Shown: positions 54,681-64,000, numbered from the stretch's first letter. The stretch: DNA of 64,000 bases from Ruegeria sp. 6PALISEP08 (GCF_001238295.1 NZ_LGXZ01000005.1:62001-126000); one strand, 5' to 3'. The notes: generated from the sequence alone by a model not told the origin. Translations and numbers: made by a program.

Positions 54681-55919
54681 ATGTCGGAACAGGTGACAAT
54701 CATTGGGGCGGGGATCGTCGGCCTTTGCTGCGCGCTCTCCCTGCAGGACCGCGGCATCGCCGTACGGCTGATCGACAGGGGAGAGCCTGGGCAGGAGACC
54801 TCATTCGGCAATGCCGGTGTGGTCTCACCCTGGTCGGTGATCCCTCAGGCTGTGCCCGGTATCTGGAAAACGATCCCTAAGATGTTGCTGGACCCTAAAA
54901 GTGCTTTGTCTGTCAGGGCGTCATTCTGGCCCAGGATGGTGCCTTGGGGCCTGCGGTTTCTGAGAAAGTCAGATGAAAAATCCGTGCGCAACATCTCTGA
55001 TGCAATGGAACTGCTCTGTCGCCCATCGATAGAGCTCTATCGTAGGCATTTGCAAAACACCGGGCATGAAGACCTGATTGTTGATTCCAACTACATCCAT
55101 GCGTTTCGCCAATCAGACCAGGCTGACTTGAAAGCACTGGGTTATGCGATCCGGAAGGAAAAAGGCGGGCAACTTGAGCGGATCGACGGGGCAGAACTAC
55201 GTCGGATGGAACCCGCTTTGTCCAGGGATTTTAAAGCAGCGATTCTGATCAAAGGGCAAGCACGGGTTACCTCACCCGGTCGGATTGGTTCGGTGCTGGC
55301 CGACAAAGCGCACCGGCAGGGTGCTGAATTCGTGCGCACCGAAGTCACCAAGCTGAACCGCACCGATGATGGCCTATGGCATCTGGTGACACCTGAGGGC
55401 CCGCTTCACGCCGATACGGTTGTGATGGCGGCGGGTGTCTGGTCAGCCGAGCTGCTAAAGCCTTTGGGCCTGTCGGTGCCTTTGGTCGCGGAACGCGGAT
55501 ACCACGTGCAGTTTCCCAATCCGTCAACGGTCCTGGAAAACTCTGTCATGGATGTGGATGCCAAGGTGGTTGCCAGTTCGATGCAGGACGGCTTGCGCGT
55601 GGCAGGGACAGCCGAATTTGCCAACATCGATGCGCCACCCGATCCGAGGAAACAGGCGCTTTTGACAGAACAGGCGCGGGCGATGGTGCCGGATCTTAAC
55701 ACCACGGACACGCAGTTTTGGATGGGCCGCCGCCCATCGTTCCCTGACAGCCTGCCTGCAATTGGTCCGGTCGAAGGCAGCAAAGGTTTGTTCAGCGCTT
55801 TTGGCCATTCCCATTACGGGCTGATGATGGCCCCCAAAACCGGAGAGCTTTTGGCTGATATGGTGTCGGGGCAACGCCTGAATATCTCAATGGCCCCATT
55901 CGCCTTGTCGCGGTTCTGA
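54681..55919 (+). CDS. FAD-dependent D-amino acid dehydrogenase-like oxidoreductase
   Basis: A 412-residue DAO/DadA-family flavoprotein. The N-terminal dinucleotide fold IIGAGIVGLCCALSL, GNAGVVSPWSVIPQ and the C-terminal GHSHYGLMMAPKTGELLADM are typical of DadA. It begins one base after the permease gene, so it is co-translated. DadA enzymes oxidise D-amino acids to keto acids, feeding electrons to the respiratory chain; relatives oxidise N-methyl amino acids or D-hydroxyaspartate. The imported ligand is its probable substrate. Confidence 0.88.
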   Translation: MSEQVTIIGAGIVGLCCALSLQDRGIAVRLIDRGEPGQETSFGNAGVVSPWSVIPQAVPGIWKTIPKMLLDPKSALSVRASFWPRMVPWGLRFLRKSDEKSVRNISDAMELLCRPSIELYRRHLQNTGHEDLIVDSNYIHAFRQSDQADLKALGYAIRKEKGGQLERIDGAELRRMEPALSRDFKAAILIKGQARVTSPGRIGSVLADKAHRQGAEFVRTEVTKLNRTDDGLWHLVTPEGPLHADTVVMAAGVWSAELLKPLGLSVPLVAERGYHVQFPNPSTVLENSVMDVDAKVVASSMQDGLRVAGTAEFANIDAPPDPRKQALLTEQARAMVPDLNTTDTQFWMGRRPSFPDSLPAIGPVEGSKGLFSAFGHSHYGLMMAPKTGELLADMVSGQRLNISMAPFALSRF

Positions 55920-55958
55920 CCTCAACAAGGCGCAGTTTCGAAAAAGGATCATCATATC

Positions 55959-56699
55959 ATGCCAATTTTCCAAGGCGGTCAGAACATTTGCGGGGCCTCA
56001 ATCGGGGTTTTGTGTCTGGAAAGCTATTTCCCCAAACCTCCGGGTCATATCAAGAACCCTTCGAGCCTGCCATTTCCGGTGCTCTACGAGATGATAGATG
56101 GTGTCACAGTTCCGACGCTGCTGAATAACCCGACCCCTGAATTGCTGGACCCATTCATCAAGGGCGCACAACGGCTTGAGGCCGAAGGTGTGCGCGCCAT
56201 CACGGGCAGCTGCGGGTTTCTTGCGCTGTTTCAGAAAGAGCTGGCAGCGGCTGTGTCGGTGCCGGTATTTGCCTCCAGCCTGATTCAGGTGCCGCTGGCC
56301 TATCACATGTCCGGGGCCAGCGCGCCGGTTGGCGTGATCACGGCCGATTCCACTGCGTTGACATCACGCCATTTCGAAGGCGTTGGGGCAGGGGAAATAC
56401 CTGTTGCCGTGCAGGGATTGGAGCACACCACAGAGTTCGCGGAAGTCATACTGCGCAACACCCGCACTCGCATGAATACCGATGTGATCGAAGCCGAAGT
56501 TCTGGACGCAGTACGCAAGCTGAAACGTGATGCGCCGGACATCAGGTCTGTGGTTCTGGAATGCACCGACCTGCCACCCTATGCGTACCGCATTCAGGAT
56601 GAGTTGAAGCTGCCGGTCTATGATCTGACAACTCTTGCCCAGATGGCACATTCTGTGAGCACACGTGCGCCTTATGGTGGTCTGATGCCCTGGGGTTAA
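55959..56699 (+). CDS. Asp/Glu/hydantoin racemase superfamily protein
   Basis: A 246-residue protein with two cysteines at the catalytic places of the racemase superfamily, in ITGSCGFLALF and VLECTDLPPYAY. Two-cysteine members racemise aspartate, glutamate, hydantoins or allantoin, or act as maleate isomerase/decarboxylase relatives. Downstream of a DadA-like gene it may convert L- to D-isomers for oxidation. It starts 39 bases after that gene. Substrate unknown. Confidence 0.78.
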   Translation: MPIFQGGQNICGASIGVLCLESYFPKPPGHIKNPSSLPFPVLYEMIDGVTVPTLLNNPTPELLDPFIKGAQRLEAEGVRAITGSCGFLALFQKELAAAVSVPVFASSLIQVPLAYHMSGASAPVGVITADSTALTSRHFEGVGAGEIPVAVQGLEHTTEFAEVILRNTRTRMNTDVIEAEVLDAVRKLKRDAPDIRSVVLECTDLPPYAYRIQDELKLPVYDLTTLAQMAHSVSTRAPYGGLMPWG

Positions 56700-56835
56700 G
56701 GCCGTCCTGTACTGGGTTATCCCGCAGTTGACCATGGGGTTCAGCGGGTAGATGCCCAATGATCACGACAAGGGTCTTCCCCTCATCGAAACGGCTGGTT
56801 AAGAAACCCTTCCACTGTCGTTTCAGGAGGTTCCT

Positions 56836-59013
56836 TTGGACCGTATCGCCCGCACCATCGCCACCGAGATCAACGCGCGTTCCGATCAGGTCGGTGCCGC
56901 GATCAAACTGTTGGATGATGGGGCAACCGTGCCTTTTGTCGCCCGCTACCGGAAAGAAGCTACCGGCGGTTTGGACGATACCCAGTTGCGCTTGCTGTCC
57001 GAGCGGCTGACTTATCTGCGAGAACTTGAGGCGCGGCGCGAAACCATCCTGAACTCGATCCGGGATCAGGGGAAGCTGACCGAAGATCTGAGCAAATCGG
57101 TTGCCCGGGCCGAGACTAAGGCGCAACTGGAAGATATCTATCTGCCTTACAAACCAAAGCGGCGCACCAAGGCGATGATTGCACGGGAGAACGGGTTGGA
57201 GCCTTTGGCCGACGCCATTCTGGCCGACCGCAATGCAGAACCGGAAACGCTGGCCGAGGCATTTCTGTCCGAGGCGGTGCCGACACTGCGCGATGCGCTA
57301 AACGGGGCGCGGGATATCCTGACTGAGCGGTTGACCGAAAACGCGGGTCTGTTGGGGGAACTGCGGGCTTTCATGCAACGCGAGGCTCTGCTGAGTGCCA
57401 AGGTCATCGAAGGCAAGGAAAAGGAAGGCGCGAAGTTCAGCGATTACTTCGACCACTCCGAGCTTTGGGCTGATGTTCCTTCGCATCGGGCGCTGGCTAT
57501 GCTGCGCGCTTCGAAAGAGGGCATTGTCACGCTGGACATTGCTCCGGAACCCGAATTCGGTGCAGCACGTGCCGAAACAATTGTCGCCGCACATCTGCAA
57601 ACGCGCGGGAAGGGACCGGCGGATGCGTGGCTGCGCAAAGTTGCCGGCTGGACGTGGCGAGTTAAGCTTTCGCTGTCCATGATGGTCGACCTGATGGGGG
57701 ATCTGCGCAGCCGCGCGCAGGACGAGGCCATTCAGGTCTTTTCGCGCAACCTCAAGGATCTGCTCTTTGCAGCGCCGGCAGGGGCCAAGGCCACATTGGG
57801 TCTTGATCCAGGTATCCGCACTGGTGTGAAGGCGGCTGTTGTTGATGCAACCGGTAAGGTGGTGGCCACCGACACGCTCTATCCATTTCAGCCTAAGAAC
57901 GACGTGCGCGGGTCGCAGGCCGCCATCCTCAATCTGATCTCGGCCCACCAGATCGAACTGATCGCCATCGGGAACGGAACTGCGAGCCGTGAAACCGAAC
58001 GGTTGGTTGCAGACACACTGGCCTTGCTGCCAAAGAGCGTGAAGGCGCCGACAAAGGTGGTTGTGTCCGAAGCCGGTGCCTCGGTCTATTCCGCCTCTGA
58101 AATGGCGGCACGAGAGTTTCCCGATCTGGATGTTTCGCTGCGCGGGGCAGTATCTATCGCACGGCGTTTGCAGGATCCGTTGGCGGAGCTGGTCAAAATC
58201 GAACCCAAATCAATTGGCGTCGGACAGTATCAGCACGACGTAGATCAACACCGGCTTTCACAGTCACTGGATTCCGCGATTGAAGATGTCGTGAACGCCG
58301 TCGGCGTCGATCTGAATACCGCCTCTGCCCCGTTGCTGTCGCGTGTTTCTGGTCTGGGAGCAGCACAGGCCGAAGCCATTGTTGCCCATCGTGATCTGAA
58401 TGGGCCGTTCCAGTCACGTAAAAATCTGTTGTCAGTTGCCCGGCTGGGCCCACGTGCATTCGAACAGTGCGCAGGTTTCCTGCGTATCCGGGATGGCGCA
58501 GAGCCGCTGGACGCGTCGTCGGTTCACCCCGAAGCATATGACGTCGCCCGGCGCGTTGTGGCGGCTTGTGGACGCGATATTCGACGCATCATGGGCCACG
58601 ACGGGGCGTTAAAAGGGCTGCGGGTCGAACAGTTCGTGACCGACGATTTCGGTCTGCCAACGGTTCGGGACATCTTTGCCGAGTTGGAAAAGCCCGGACG
58701 CGATCCACGGCCAAGTTTCGTCACAGCCTCATTTGCGGATGGCATTGAAGAGATCACCGATTTGAAGCCTGGCATGGTTTTGGAGGGCACCGTGACAAAC
58801 GTGGCGGCGTTCGGGGCATTTGTGGATGTGGGCGTGCACCAGGACGGGCTGGTTCATGTCAGCCAGTTGGCAGACCGCTTTGTCAAAGACCCACATGAGG
58901 TTGTCAAAACCGGGCAGGTTGTGAAAGTCCGCGTTGTCGAGGTGGATGTGCCCCGAAAACGGATCGGCTTGACGATGCGAAAACAGGGCGGCGGCGGAAA
59001 GAGGCGCGCCTGA
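56836..59013 (+). CDS. tex: Tex family transcription accessory RNA-binding protein
   Basis: A 725-residue protein in Tex order: N-terminal helical domain, YqgF-like RNase H fold ([17 protein letters not shown]), helix-hairpin-helix repeats ([36 protein letters not shown]) and a C-terminal S1 RNA-binding domain ([20 protein letters not shown]). It starts with TTG at 56836, five bases after AGGAGG. Tex aids transcription, stress resistance and RNA processing. It is a housekeeping gene, transcribed with the upstream cluster direction but separated by 136 bases. Confidence 0.94.
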   Translation: MDRIARTIATEINARSDQVGAAIKLLDDGATVPFVARYRKEATGGLDDTQLRLLSERLTYLRELEARRETILNSIRDQGKLTEDLSKSVARAETKAQLEDIYLPYKPKRRTKAMIARENGLEPLADAILADRNAEPETLAEAFLSEAVPTLRDALNGARDILTERLTENAGLLGELRAFMQREALLSAKVIEGKEKEGAKFSDYFDHSELWADVPSHRALAMLRASKEGIVTLDIAPEPEFGAARAETIVAAHLQTRGKGPADAWLRKVAGWTWRVKLSLSMMVDLMGDLRSRAQDEAIQVFSRNLKDLLFAAPAGAKATLGLDPGIRTGVKAAVVDATGKVVATDTLYPFQPKNDVRGSQAAILNLISAHQIELIAIGNGTASRETERLVADTLALLPKSVKAPTKVVVSEAGASVYSASEMAAREFPDLDVSLRGAVSIARRLQDPLAELVKIEPKSIGVGQYQHDVDQHRLSQSLDSAIEDVVNAVGVDLNTASAPLLSRVSGLGAAQAEAIVAHRDLNGPFQSRKNLLSVARLGPRAFEQCAGFLRIRDGAEPLDASSVHPEAYDVARRVVAACGRDIRRIMGHDGALKGLRVEQFVTDDFGLPTVRDIFAELEKPGRDPRPSFVTASFADGIEEITDLKPGMVLEGTVTNVAAFGAFVDVGVHQDGLVHVSQLADRFVKDPHEVVKTGQVVKVRVVEVDVPRKRIGLTMRKQGGGGKRRA

Positions 59014-59185
59014 TCTGCAATGTGCACAGTTTCCGGGCGCATCGACATGAAGCCGTTGCATACTGGACATAATGTGACGACCGACACGGGCGGCCTTATT
59101 GCATTGTTTTCATTGAGCGCTGAACTGAGTATCAGCAAGAGAGTTCGCAGCCCCGCCACACGGACCGAAACAGAATCGAAAGTTC

Positions 59186-60583
59186 ATGCAGTATCACAAC
59201 AAGCCCTATGACAAGCTTCAGGTCGGCGATACTGCCGAGCTGGTTCGCACTTGCTCGGTCGACGATTTCTATGTGTTCGCAAACAATTCCGGCAACCACA
59301 ATCCGCTCCATCTGGCCAGTGAAGACGGCGATGGCGACCATACTAACGAAGCGGTTGCGCCTGCCATGTTTGTGGGGGCTCTGATCTCGGCCGTCTTGGG
59401 GAACGTTCTGCCGGGGGCAGGGACGCTCTACAAATCGCAAAACTTTGACTTTGTTGAACGGGCGCACGCTGGCGATGAATTGGTATCCAAGGTCACGGTT
59501 GCTGAAAAGCGGCCAGGTCGCGAGGTTGTCTTTGATACAGTCGTTACACGCCCGTCCGACGGTGCAGTGATCGTCAGTGGACAGGCTATTGTCATAGCGC
59601 CGGACAAAGAGTTGGCGTTTGCCGAGCTGGAATTGCCCGGGCTTGTGGTCAAACGCCATCGCCACTTTGACGCCATGCTGGATAAGGTGCGCCCCCTGCC
59701 ACCTATGCCGACGGCGGTTGTAGCCCCTGAAGACCCGAATTCTTTGGGTGGTGCCTTGCTGGCGGCGCGCGAGACGATCATTGCCCCCATTTTGATAGGT
59801 GATCCTACGAAGATCGCAAACGCGGCGGCCGAAATCGGCGCTTCGCTGGACAAGTTTGAGATCATACCGCAGAGCGATCATTTCAGCGCAGCAAATACGG
59901 CGGTTGATCTTGTTTCTACGGGCCGGGCCAAGGCGTTGATGAAAGGGCATCTGCACACGGATGAACTGCTCAAGGCCGCGCTGCGACGCGAGAATGGCCT
60001 ACGCGCGGGTCGTCGCTTTACCCATGTCTTTGTCATGGACGTGCCCGGACAACCCAGACCGCTGTTGGTGACGGACGCGGCGATCAACATCGAGCCGGAT
60101 TTGGAAACCAAGATTGATATTGTCCAAAACGCAATAGATCTGGCCCTGTCGCTGGGGATCGAAAACCCGAGGGCGGGTATTTTGTCGGCCATCGAAACCG
60201 TCAATCCCTCCATTCGATCTTCGGTCGATGCGGCCCTGCTGTCGAAAATGGCGGAACGCGGTCAGATCACCGGTGGGCTGGTTGACGGACCTCTAGCCAT
60301 GGACAATGCCGTCAGCCTTGCTGCCGCGCGAGCCAAGGGGATTGTATCGGAAGTCGCGGGTAAAACCGATATTCTGGTGGTGCCCAATCTGGATGCCGGG
60401 AACATGATGGCCAAGCAGCTGACCTATATCGCCAATGCAGAAGGGGCGGGTGTAGTGATGGGGGCCAAGGCGCCCATCATTCTGACCAGCCGGGCTGATG
60501 ACGACAAGGCGCGGCTGGCGTCCTGTGCCGTTGCGGCCTTGCATGATGCATTCACCCTTTCGCCCTCCGGAGCACCCGAATGA
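59186..60583 (+). CDS. MaoC-like domain fused to phosphate acetyl/butyryltransferase
   Basis: A 465-residue fusion. Residues 1-150 are a MaoC hotdog domain. Its hydratase motif SGDxNPLH reads SGNHNPLH (35-42), so the catalytic Asp is Asn37. Residues 160-465 are a phosphotransacylase of the PTA/PTB family (FVMDVPGQPRPLLVTDAAI, MGAKAPIILTSRADD). The C-terminal domain makes acyl phosphate from acyl-CoA for the acetate kinase that overlaps by four bases. The hotdog domain may bind an acyl-CoA or regulate the transferase. The ribosome site before 59186 is weak. Confidence 0.85.
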   Translation: MQYHNKPYDKLQVGDTAELVRTCSVDDFYVFANNSGNHNPLHLASEDGDGDHTNEAVAPAMFVGALISAVLGNVLPGAGTLYKSQNFDFVERAHAGDELVSKVTVAEKRPGREVVFDTVVTRPSDGAVIVSGQAIVIAPDKELAFAELELPGLVVKRHRHFDAMLDKVRPLPPMPTAVVAPEDPNSLGGALLAARETIIAPILIGDPTKIANAAAEIGASLDKFEIIPQSDHFSAANTAVDLVSTGRAKALMKGHLHTDELLKAALRRENGLRAGRRFTHVFVMDVPGQPRPLLVTDAAINIEPDLETKIDIVQNAIDLALSLGIENPRAGILSAIETVNPSIRSSVDAALLSKMAERGQITGGLVDGPLAMDNAVSLAAARAKGIVSEVAGKTDILVVPNLDAGNMMAKQLTYIANAEGAGVVMGAKAPIILTSRADDDKARLASCAVAALHDAFTLSPSGAPE

Positions 60584-61776
60584 CACATGTCGTGACATTA
60601 AACGCTGGATCGTCTTCGATGAAATTTGGTCTGTTCGAGCTGACCAATGACGATCCGATCATGGTTTGCACCGGGGCAGTTGAGAGGATTGGCGAGGGCG
60701 AGCCGCTGGTCAAGGCCAAGTCATCCGACGGCAGTGTTCTTGCCAGTGGCACGGCGGGCGAAATCCACGATCACGCCGCTGCCCTGGATTGGGTTTTGAA
60801 TCTGCTGGCGCGCTCTTTCCCCAACAGCGAAGTGACTGCGGTAGGGCATCGTGTTGTCCATGGTGGTCCGGATATCGATGCCCCGCTACCGTTGACCGAA
60901 GCCTCCATTGAAGCGCTGGACAAGCTTTCACCCTTTGCACCATTACACCAACCACACAATCTGGCCGGGGCGAAGGCGGCGATGGAACGGTTCCCGAACG
61001 CCGCCCAGATTGCCTGTTTCGACACAGCTTTTCACCGCAATCACCCGTGGGAAAATGACGTATTTGCGCTGCCGCGCGAGTATTACGACAAGGGCGTCCG
61101 TCGCTATGGCTTTCATGGTCTCAGCTATGAATACATCTCGGACCATATGGCAAAAACTGCCCCGCTGCTGCACGAAGGGCGGGTGGTCGTCGCTCATCTG
61201 GGAAATGGCGCGTCGATGTGTGCAATGATCGGCGGACGGTCCGTGGGCTCCACCATGGGGTTTTCGGCTCTGGACGGGCTGCCAATGGGATCACGCTGCG
61301 GCCAGCTTGATCCAGGCGTGGTGCTGTACTTGATGGAACAGGAAGGGCTCAGCGCTGACGAAATCTCGGACCTTCTGTTCCGCAAGTCGGGCTTGCTGGG
61401 CCTTTCCGGGCTATCGAATGATATGCGAACCTTGGAAAAAGCGGACACGCCTGAAAGCCGCCAGGCGATCAGCTATTTCACCTTCCGTATTCGACGCGAA
61501 CTAGGAGCGATGGCGGCTATTCTGGGTGGCATCGATGCCTTGGTTTTCACTGGCGGGATCGGAGAAAACTCGCGTTTGGTACGCGACCGGGTTTGCTCTG
61601 GAATGGGGTGGTTGGGGATAGAACTGAATCCGGATGCAAATGCGGATAATGACCTGATCATCTCAACTGATCTGTCCCGCGTGGTGGTCATGGCGATCCC
61701 GACGAATGAAGAACTGATGATTGCCCGCGCCGCATCGGATCTATTGGCCGAACGCCCACATTTAAAAACCGCGTAG
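60580..61776 (+). CDS. ackA: Acetate (acyl) kinase
   Basis: A 398-residue ASKHA kinase. Signatures are LNAGSSSMKFGLFE at the start, RYGFHGLSYEYIS, VAHLGNGASMCAMIGG and FTGGIGENSRLVRDRV. It interconverts acetyl phosphate plus ADP with acetate plus ATP. The ATGA overlap with the MaoC-Pta gene shows translational coupling and a Pta-AckA pathway, which may favour a longer acyl group given the unusual partner. Confidence 0.94.
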   Translation: MTHVVTLNAGSSSMKFGLFELTNDDPIMVCTGAVERIGEGEPLVKAKSSDGSVLASGTAGEIHDHAAALDWVLNLLARSFPNSEVTAVGHRVVHGGPDIDAPLPLTEASIEALDKLSPFAPLHQPHNLAGAKAAMERFPNAAQIACFDTAFHRNHPWENDVFALPREYYDKGVRRYGFHGLSYEYISDHMAKTAPLLHEGRVVVAHLGNGASMCAMIGGRSVGSTMGFSALDGLPMGSRCGQLDPGVVLYLMEQEGLSADEISDLLFRKSGLLGLSGLSNDMRTLEKADTPESRQAISYFTFRIRRELGAMAAILGGIDALVFTGGIGENSRLVRDRVCSGMGWLGIELNPDANADNDLIISTDLSRVVVMAIPTNEELMIARAASDLLAERPHLKTA

Positions 61777-61784
61777 GGGCGGTT
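61762..61784 (-). terminator. Probable terminator of the citryl-CoA lyase-like operon
   Basis: On the minus strand AACCGC pairs with GCGGTT around a 6-base loop and is followed by TTTAAA. It overlaps the last codons of ackA. Confidence 0.45.
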
Positions 61785-62551
61785 CACATCGCCTTATATG
61801 TCCAGCGGTAGGCGGGTGGGGTCGGCCCCTTGTTTCGACCCCCTTGTTGCATCTGTTCCCACGCATGGGCCAAAATTCCGACAGATCGGGACAGGCAGAA
61901 CAGGCCGCGTGCAAGCGGGGGCGCAAAGCCAAGTTCGGCGTAAATAACAGCAGTTGCGCCATCTATGTTCATCGGAACGGGCTTCCCTTTGCGCCTCGCC
62001 AACTCCGCCTCGATCGCTTGCCCGATCTGCATGAACTGGCCGTCGCAGGCACCGTTTTTCACGGCTTCGGACACCAACGCCATCAAACGCGGGGCCCTAG
62101 GGTCCGTGGGGGTATGGAACCGGTGGCCAAAGCCCGGCAATATTTTCCCCTCGTTATCAATCCAGTCGTCCAGGGCCTGTTCCAAACTGCCGGGATGTTC
62201 AGTTACGAAATGGAAAAGAGTTACGGCTTGCTCGCCAGCCCCGCCGTGAACGTCCCCCAACATGTTCACGGCGCTTGCCATCGCGTTGTTGAGGGGCAGG
62301 CCGCAGGTTACTGCCATGCGCGCTGTAGCAATCGAAGGCGCCTGAGGCCCATGGTCTACTGCGGCGACCAATGCGGCCTCAAACAACCGTGCCTGCGCGT
62401 CGGAAGGGTGATCACCGCGCACCATGAACCAGATCATTTCAGCGAAGCTGAGGTTTCCGATCAAGTTCTGGATCGGTTCACCGCGCAAATCGATTCGGCC
62501 GGGTTCCATATCAATGATGGATGTTGTCCACCAATCGGACACATCGCTCAT
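61784..62551 (-). CDS. Citrate synthase-like/citryl-CoA lyase family protein
   Basis: A 255-residue short member of the citrate synthase superfamily. The catalytic positions are visible as His in LGDVHGGAGEQ, His in PGFGHRFH and Asp in NIDGATAVIYAELGF. Citrate synthases proper exceed 370 residues; this length fits citryl-CoA lyases and related acyl-CoA lyases that cleave to acetyl-CoA and an oxo acid. The start overlaps the end of the CoA transferase gene by four bases. The pair suggests activation of a di- or tricarboxylate as a CoA ester, then cleavage. Confidence 0.82.
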   Translation of the reverse strand: MSDVSDWWTTSIIDMEPGRIDLRGEPIQNLIGNLSFAEMIWFMVRGDHPSDAQARLFEAALVAAVDHGPQAPSIATARMAVTCGLPLNNAMASAVNMLGDVHGGAGEQAVTLFHFVTEHPGSLEQALDDWIDNEGKILPGFGHRFHTPTDPRAPRLMALVSEAVKNGACDGQFMQIGQAIEAELARRKGKPVPMNIDGATAVIYAELGFAPPLARGLFCLSRSVGILAHAWEQMQQGGRNKGPTPPAYRWTYKAM

Positions 62552-63732
62552 ATGATCCCCTCCTTGCGCAACGTGTCGATTTCTGCACCGGACAAACCGA
62601 CTTCAGTCCAAATTGAGGCATTGTCGGCCCCAAGCTCGGGTGGCGCGGTCTTTGGCATAGGCCGCGTGCCGTCCATCACGACAGGGCTGCCCGCAAGCTT
62701 CATGTCTTCGCCCTGAACCTGCACAGACCCGATTAGGCCGCGACCGGAAAGCTGTTCGTCGGCAAGCGCCTGGGGCACGGTCAGAACCTGACCGGTCGGT
62801 ACGCCAATGGCATTGAGTTCACGCACCCAATCTGCTGCGGTTCTGGTCCGAAGAGTCTGCTCCAGCGCTTCGCGCAATGTGTGACGGTTCTGTTTGCGGT
62901 CTTCGCGGGTTGAGTAGTCGGGGTTGCTTAGCAGGTCGTCCCGTCCCAGATGGCTTGCTAGGGCCTGCCACTGCTCATCTCGGTTGGCAGCGATATTGAT
63001 CGGGTTGTCGCGCGTCGCAAAGGTGCCAGAGGGGGCAGAGGTTGTATTTTCGTTTCCGTGCGCTCCGGGCATGACACCGCCGACCAGATAGTTCGACACG
63101 ACCCAACCCATCGTTGAAATCACCGCTTCGGACATAGCAACATCCAGATAGGTTCCGCGTGGGGTTGCGTTTAATGCGGCAGACACGGCAAAGGCGGCCG
63201 TCATCCCGCCGACCGTATCCGCCAAAGGGTAGCCAACGCGATAGGGCGCAGTATCAGGTGCCCCGGTGATGGACATCACGCCACTGATGCCCTGAACGAT
63301 CTGATCATAAGCCGGATCGCCCCTTCGTGGGCCATCCTGACCGAACCCGCTTATGGCGCAGTAAATCAGGTTCGGATTGACCTCTCGCAAGACGTTGTAA
63401 CCAAGCCCAAGGCGATCCATTACACCGGGTCGGAAATTTTCAACCAGCACATCAGTAGCTTGGACAAGACGTTTCAGCAACGCCCTGCCTTTTGCCGATT
63501 TCATGTCGAGCGTGACAGATTTCTTTTCGGCGTTTTGGGCCAGAAAGCTGACGCCCATGCCCGCTTTATTTCTGTTGGGTTCAGCGCCCAGAACGCGGGC
63601 AAGGTCGCCGCCACCAGGGCGTTCGACCTTGATCACTTCAGCTCCCATCAGCGCCAGTTGGTAGCAGCAATACGGACCCGCAAGGACATTTGTCAGATCG
63701 AGCACCCGTATTCCTGCCAGCGGTTCAGTCAC
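62548..63732 (-). CDS. CaiB/BaiF-family (class III) CoA transferase
   Basis: A 394-residue family III CoA transferase. Typical stretches are LAGIRVLDLTNVLAGPY, ENFRPGVMDRLGLGY, GFGQDGPRRGDPAYDQIVQ with the catalytic Asp (AYD), and YPLADTVGGMTAA. GTG 63732 overlaps the tctA stop and gives the family start VTEPLAGIRVLDL; ATG 63765 upstream is less likely. It transfers CoA between carboxylic acids. Co-transcription with tctA and the lyase-like gene suggests that the imported tricarboxylate-type acid is its acceptor. Confidence 0.9.
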   Translation of the reverse strand: MTEPLAGIRVLDLTNVLAGPYCCYQLALMGAEVIKVERPGGGDLARVLGAEPNRNKAGMGVSFLAQNAEKKSVTLDMKSAKGRALLKRLVQATDVLVENFRPGVMDRLGLGYNVLREVNPNLIYCAISGFGQDGPRRGDPAYDQIVQGISGVMSITGAPDTAPYRVGYPLADTVGGMTAAFAVSAALNATPRGTYLDVAMSEAVISTMGWVVSNYLVGGVMPGAHGNENTTSAPSGTFATRDNPINIAANRDEQWQALASHLGRDDLLSNPDYSTREDRKQNRHTLREALEQTLRTRTAADWVRELNAIGVPTGQVLTVPQALADEQLSGRGLIGSVQVQGEDMKLAGSPVVMDGTRPMPKTAPPELGADNASIWTEVGLSGAEIDTLRKEGII

Positions 63733-64000
63733 CTTCTGCAACCCCAGCCGCCCGCGCCCGTGCACGGCGTGCGCGATAGCTGGGCAGAAGCACCAGAAGT
63801 GCTGCGATGACCAGCAGACCCAGCGTCATCGGGCGTTCCCAGATAAAGGCGATGCCGTCATAGAGCTGCATCGAGCGGGCAAAGTTGTCTTCCATCATGC
63901 CACCAAGGATGAAGCCGATCAGCAACGGTGCCAGTGGGTAATCGGCGAATTTCAACGCTGTCGCGCAGACGCCGAAGCCAACAAGTATCAAAAGCTCAGT
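63725..64000 (-). CDS. tctA: TctA-family tripartite tricarboxylate transporter large subunit, C-terminal part
   Basis: The gene enters from beyond base 64000; about 91 codons of its end are seen. The stretch YPLAPLLIGFILGGMMEDNF is diagnostic of TctA, followed by a final hydrophobic helix and a basic tail. TctA with TctB and the periplasmic TctC imports citrate or other carboxylates using ion gradients. Eight bases overlap with the CoA transferase start, tying transport to that pathway. Confidence 0.9.
   Translation of the reverse strand, partial: TELLILVGFGVCATALKFADYPLAPLLIGFILGGMMEDNFARSMQLYDGIAFIWERPMTLGLLVIAALLVLLPSYRARRARARAAGVAEGD

Overview
The window looks like chromosome of a marine alphaproteobacterium of the Roseobacter group (Rhodobacteraceae, Ruegeria/Dinoroseobacter-like). 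The grounds are high GC, a Hint_2 protein, a single-operon norCBQDEF, ALA-synthase hemA, TRAP transporters of both DctP and TAXI type, a form II cox-type molybdenum hydroxylase and a BCCT transporter. I saw no tRNA, rRNA, CRISPR array, insertion sequence or phage gene. The species call is inference from gene content only.

Layout. 1-9.4 kb: nitric oxide block: the end of nnrS, a Hint-domain protein on the other strand, norCBQDEF, hemA and a Dnr-type Crp/Fnr regulator. 9.4-11.7 kb: queuosine operon queCDEF (minus strand) led by a preQ1-I riboswitch. 11.8-17 kb: a PLP desulfhydrase-family enzyme, a SAM/adenylate-cyclase/ATPase/TPR giant, and a thioredoxin-fold protein. 17-25 kb: a catabolic island with a DctPQM TRAP transporter, 3-hydroxyanthranilate 3,4-dioxygenase, a DHDPS-like lyase, aspartate dehydrogenase, LysR and aldehyde dehydrogenase. 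25-38 kb: a hybrid histidine kinase, then two di-heme peroxidases, a Rieske protein and an AioA-type molybdopterin protein (the composition of the iodate reductase idr locus), followed by three hairpins, a HEAT-repeat protein, a pseudoazurin-like cupredoxin, moeA and an OmpR-type regulator. 38-46 kb: LysR, BCCT transporter, coxG-S-L-M. 46-50 kb: LuxR regulator, FIST (NosP-like) protein and hybrid kinase (NahK-like). 50-57 kb: LysR, TAXI TRAP transporter, D-amino-acid-dehydrogenase-like and racemase-like genes. 57-64 kb: tex, a MaoC-Pta fusion with ackA, then a citryl-CoA-lyase-like gene, a CaiB-type CoA transferase and the end of tctA.

How it fits together. Three Crp/Fnr-type 14-bp boxes lie in promoter regions: before norC, between hemA and the Dnr-like gene, and before the idr-like operon. 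The nor and idr boxes share identical half-sites (TTAAC-N4-GTCAA). With the NosP/NahK-like pair, the window reads as low-oxygen, nitrogen-oxide and possibly oxyanion respiration under common control. The rest is transport-coupled catabolism of organic acids and amino compounds, which is typical of these bacteria. The strongest candidate for an under-described system is the idr-like operon with its HEAT, cupredoxin and MoeA partners.
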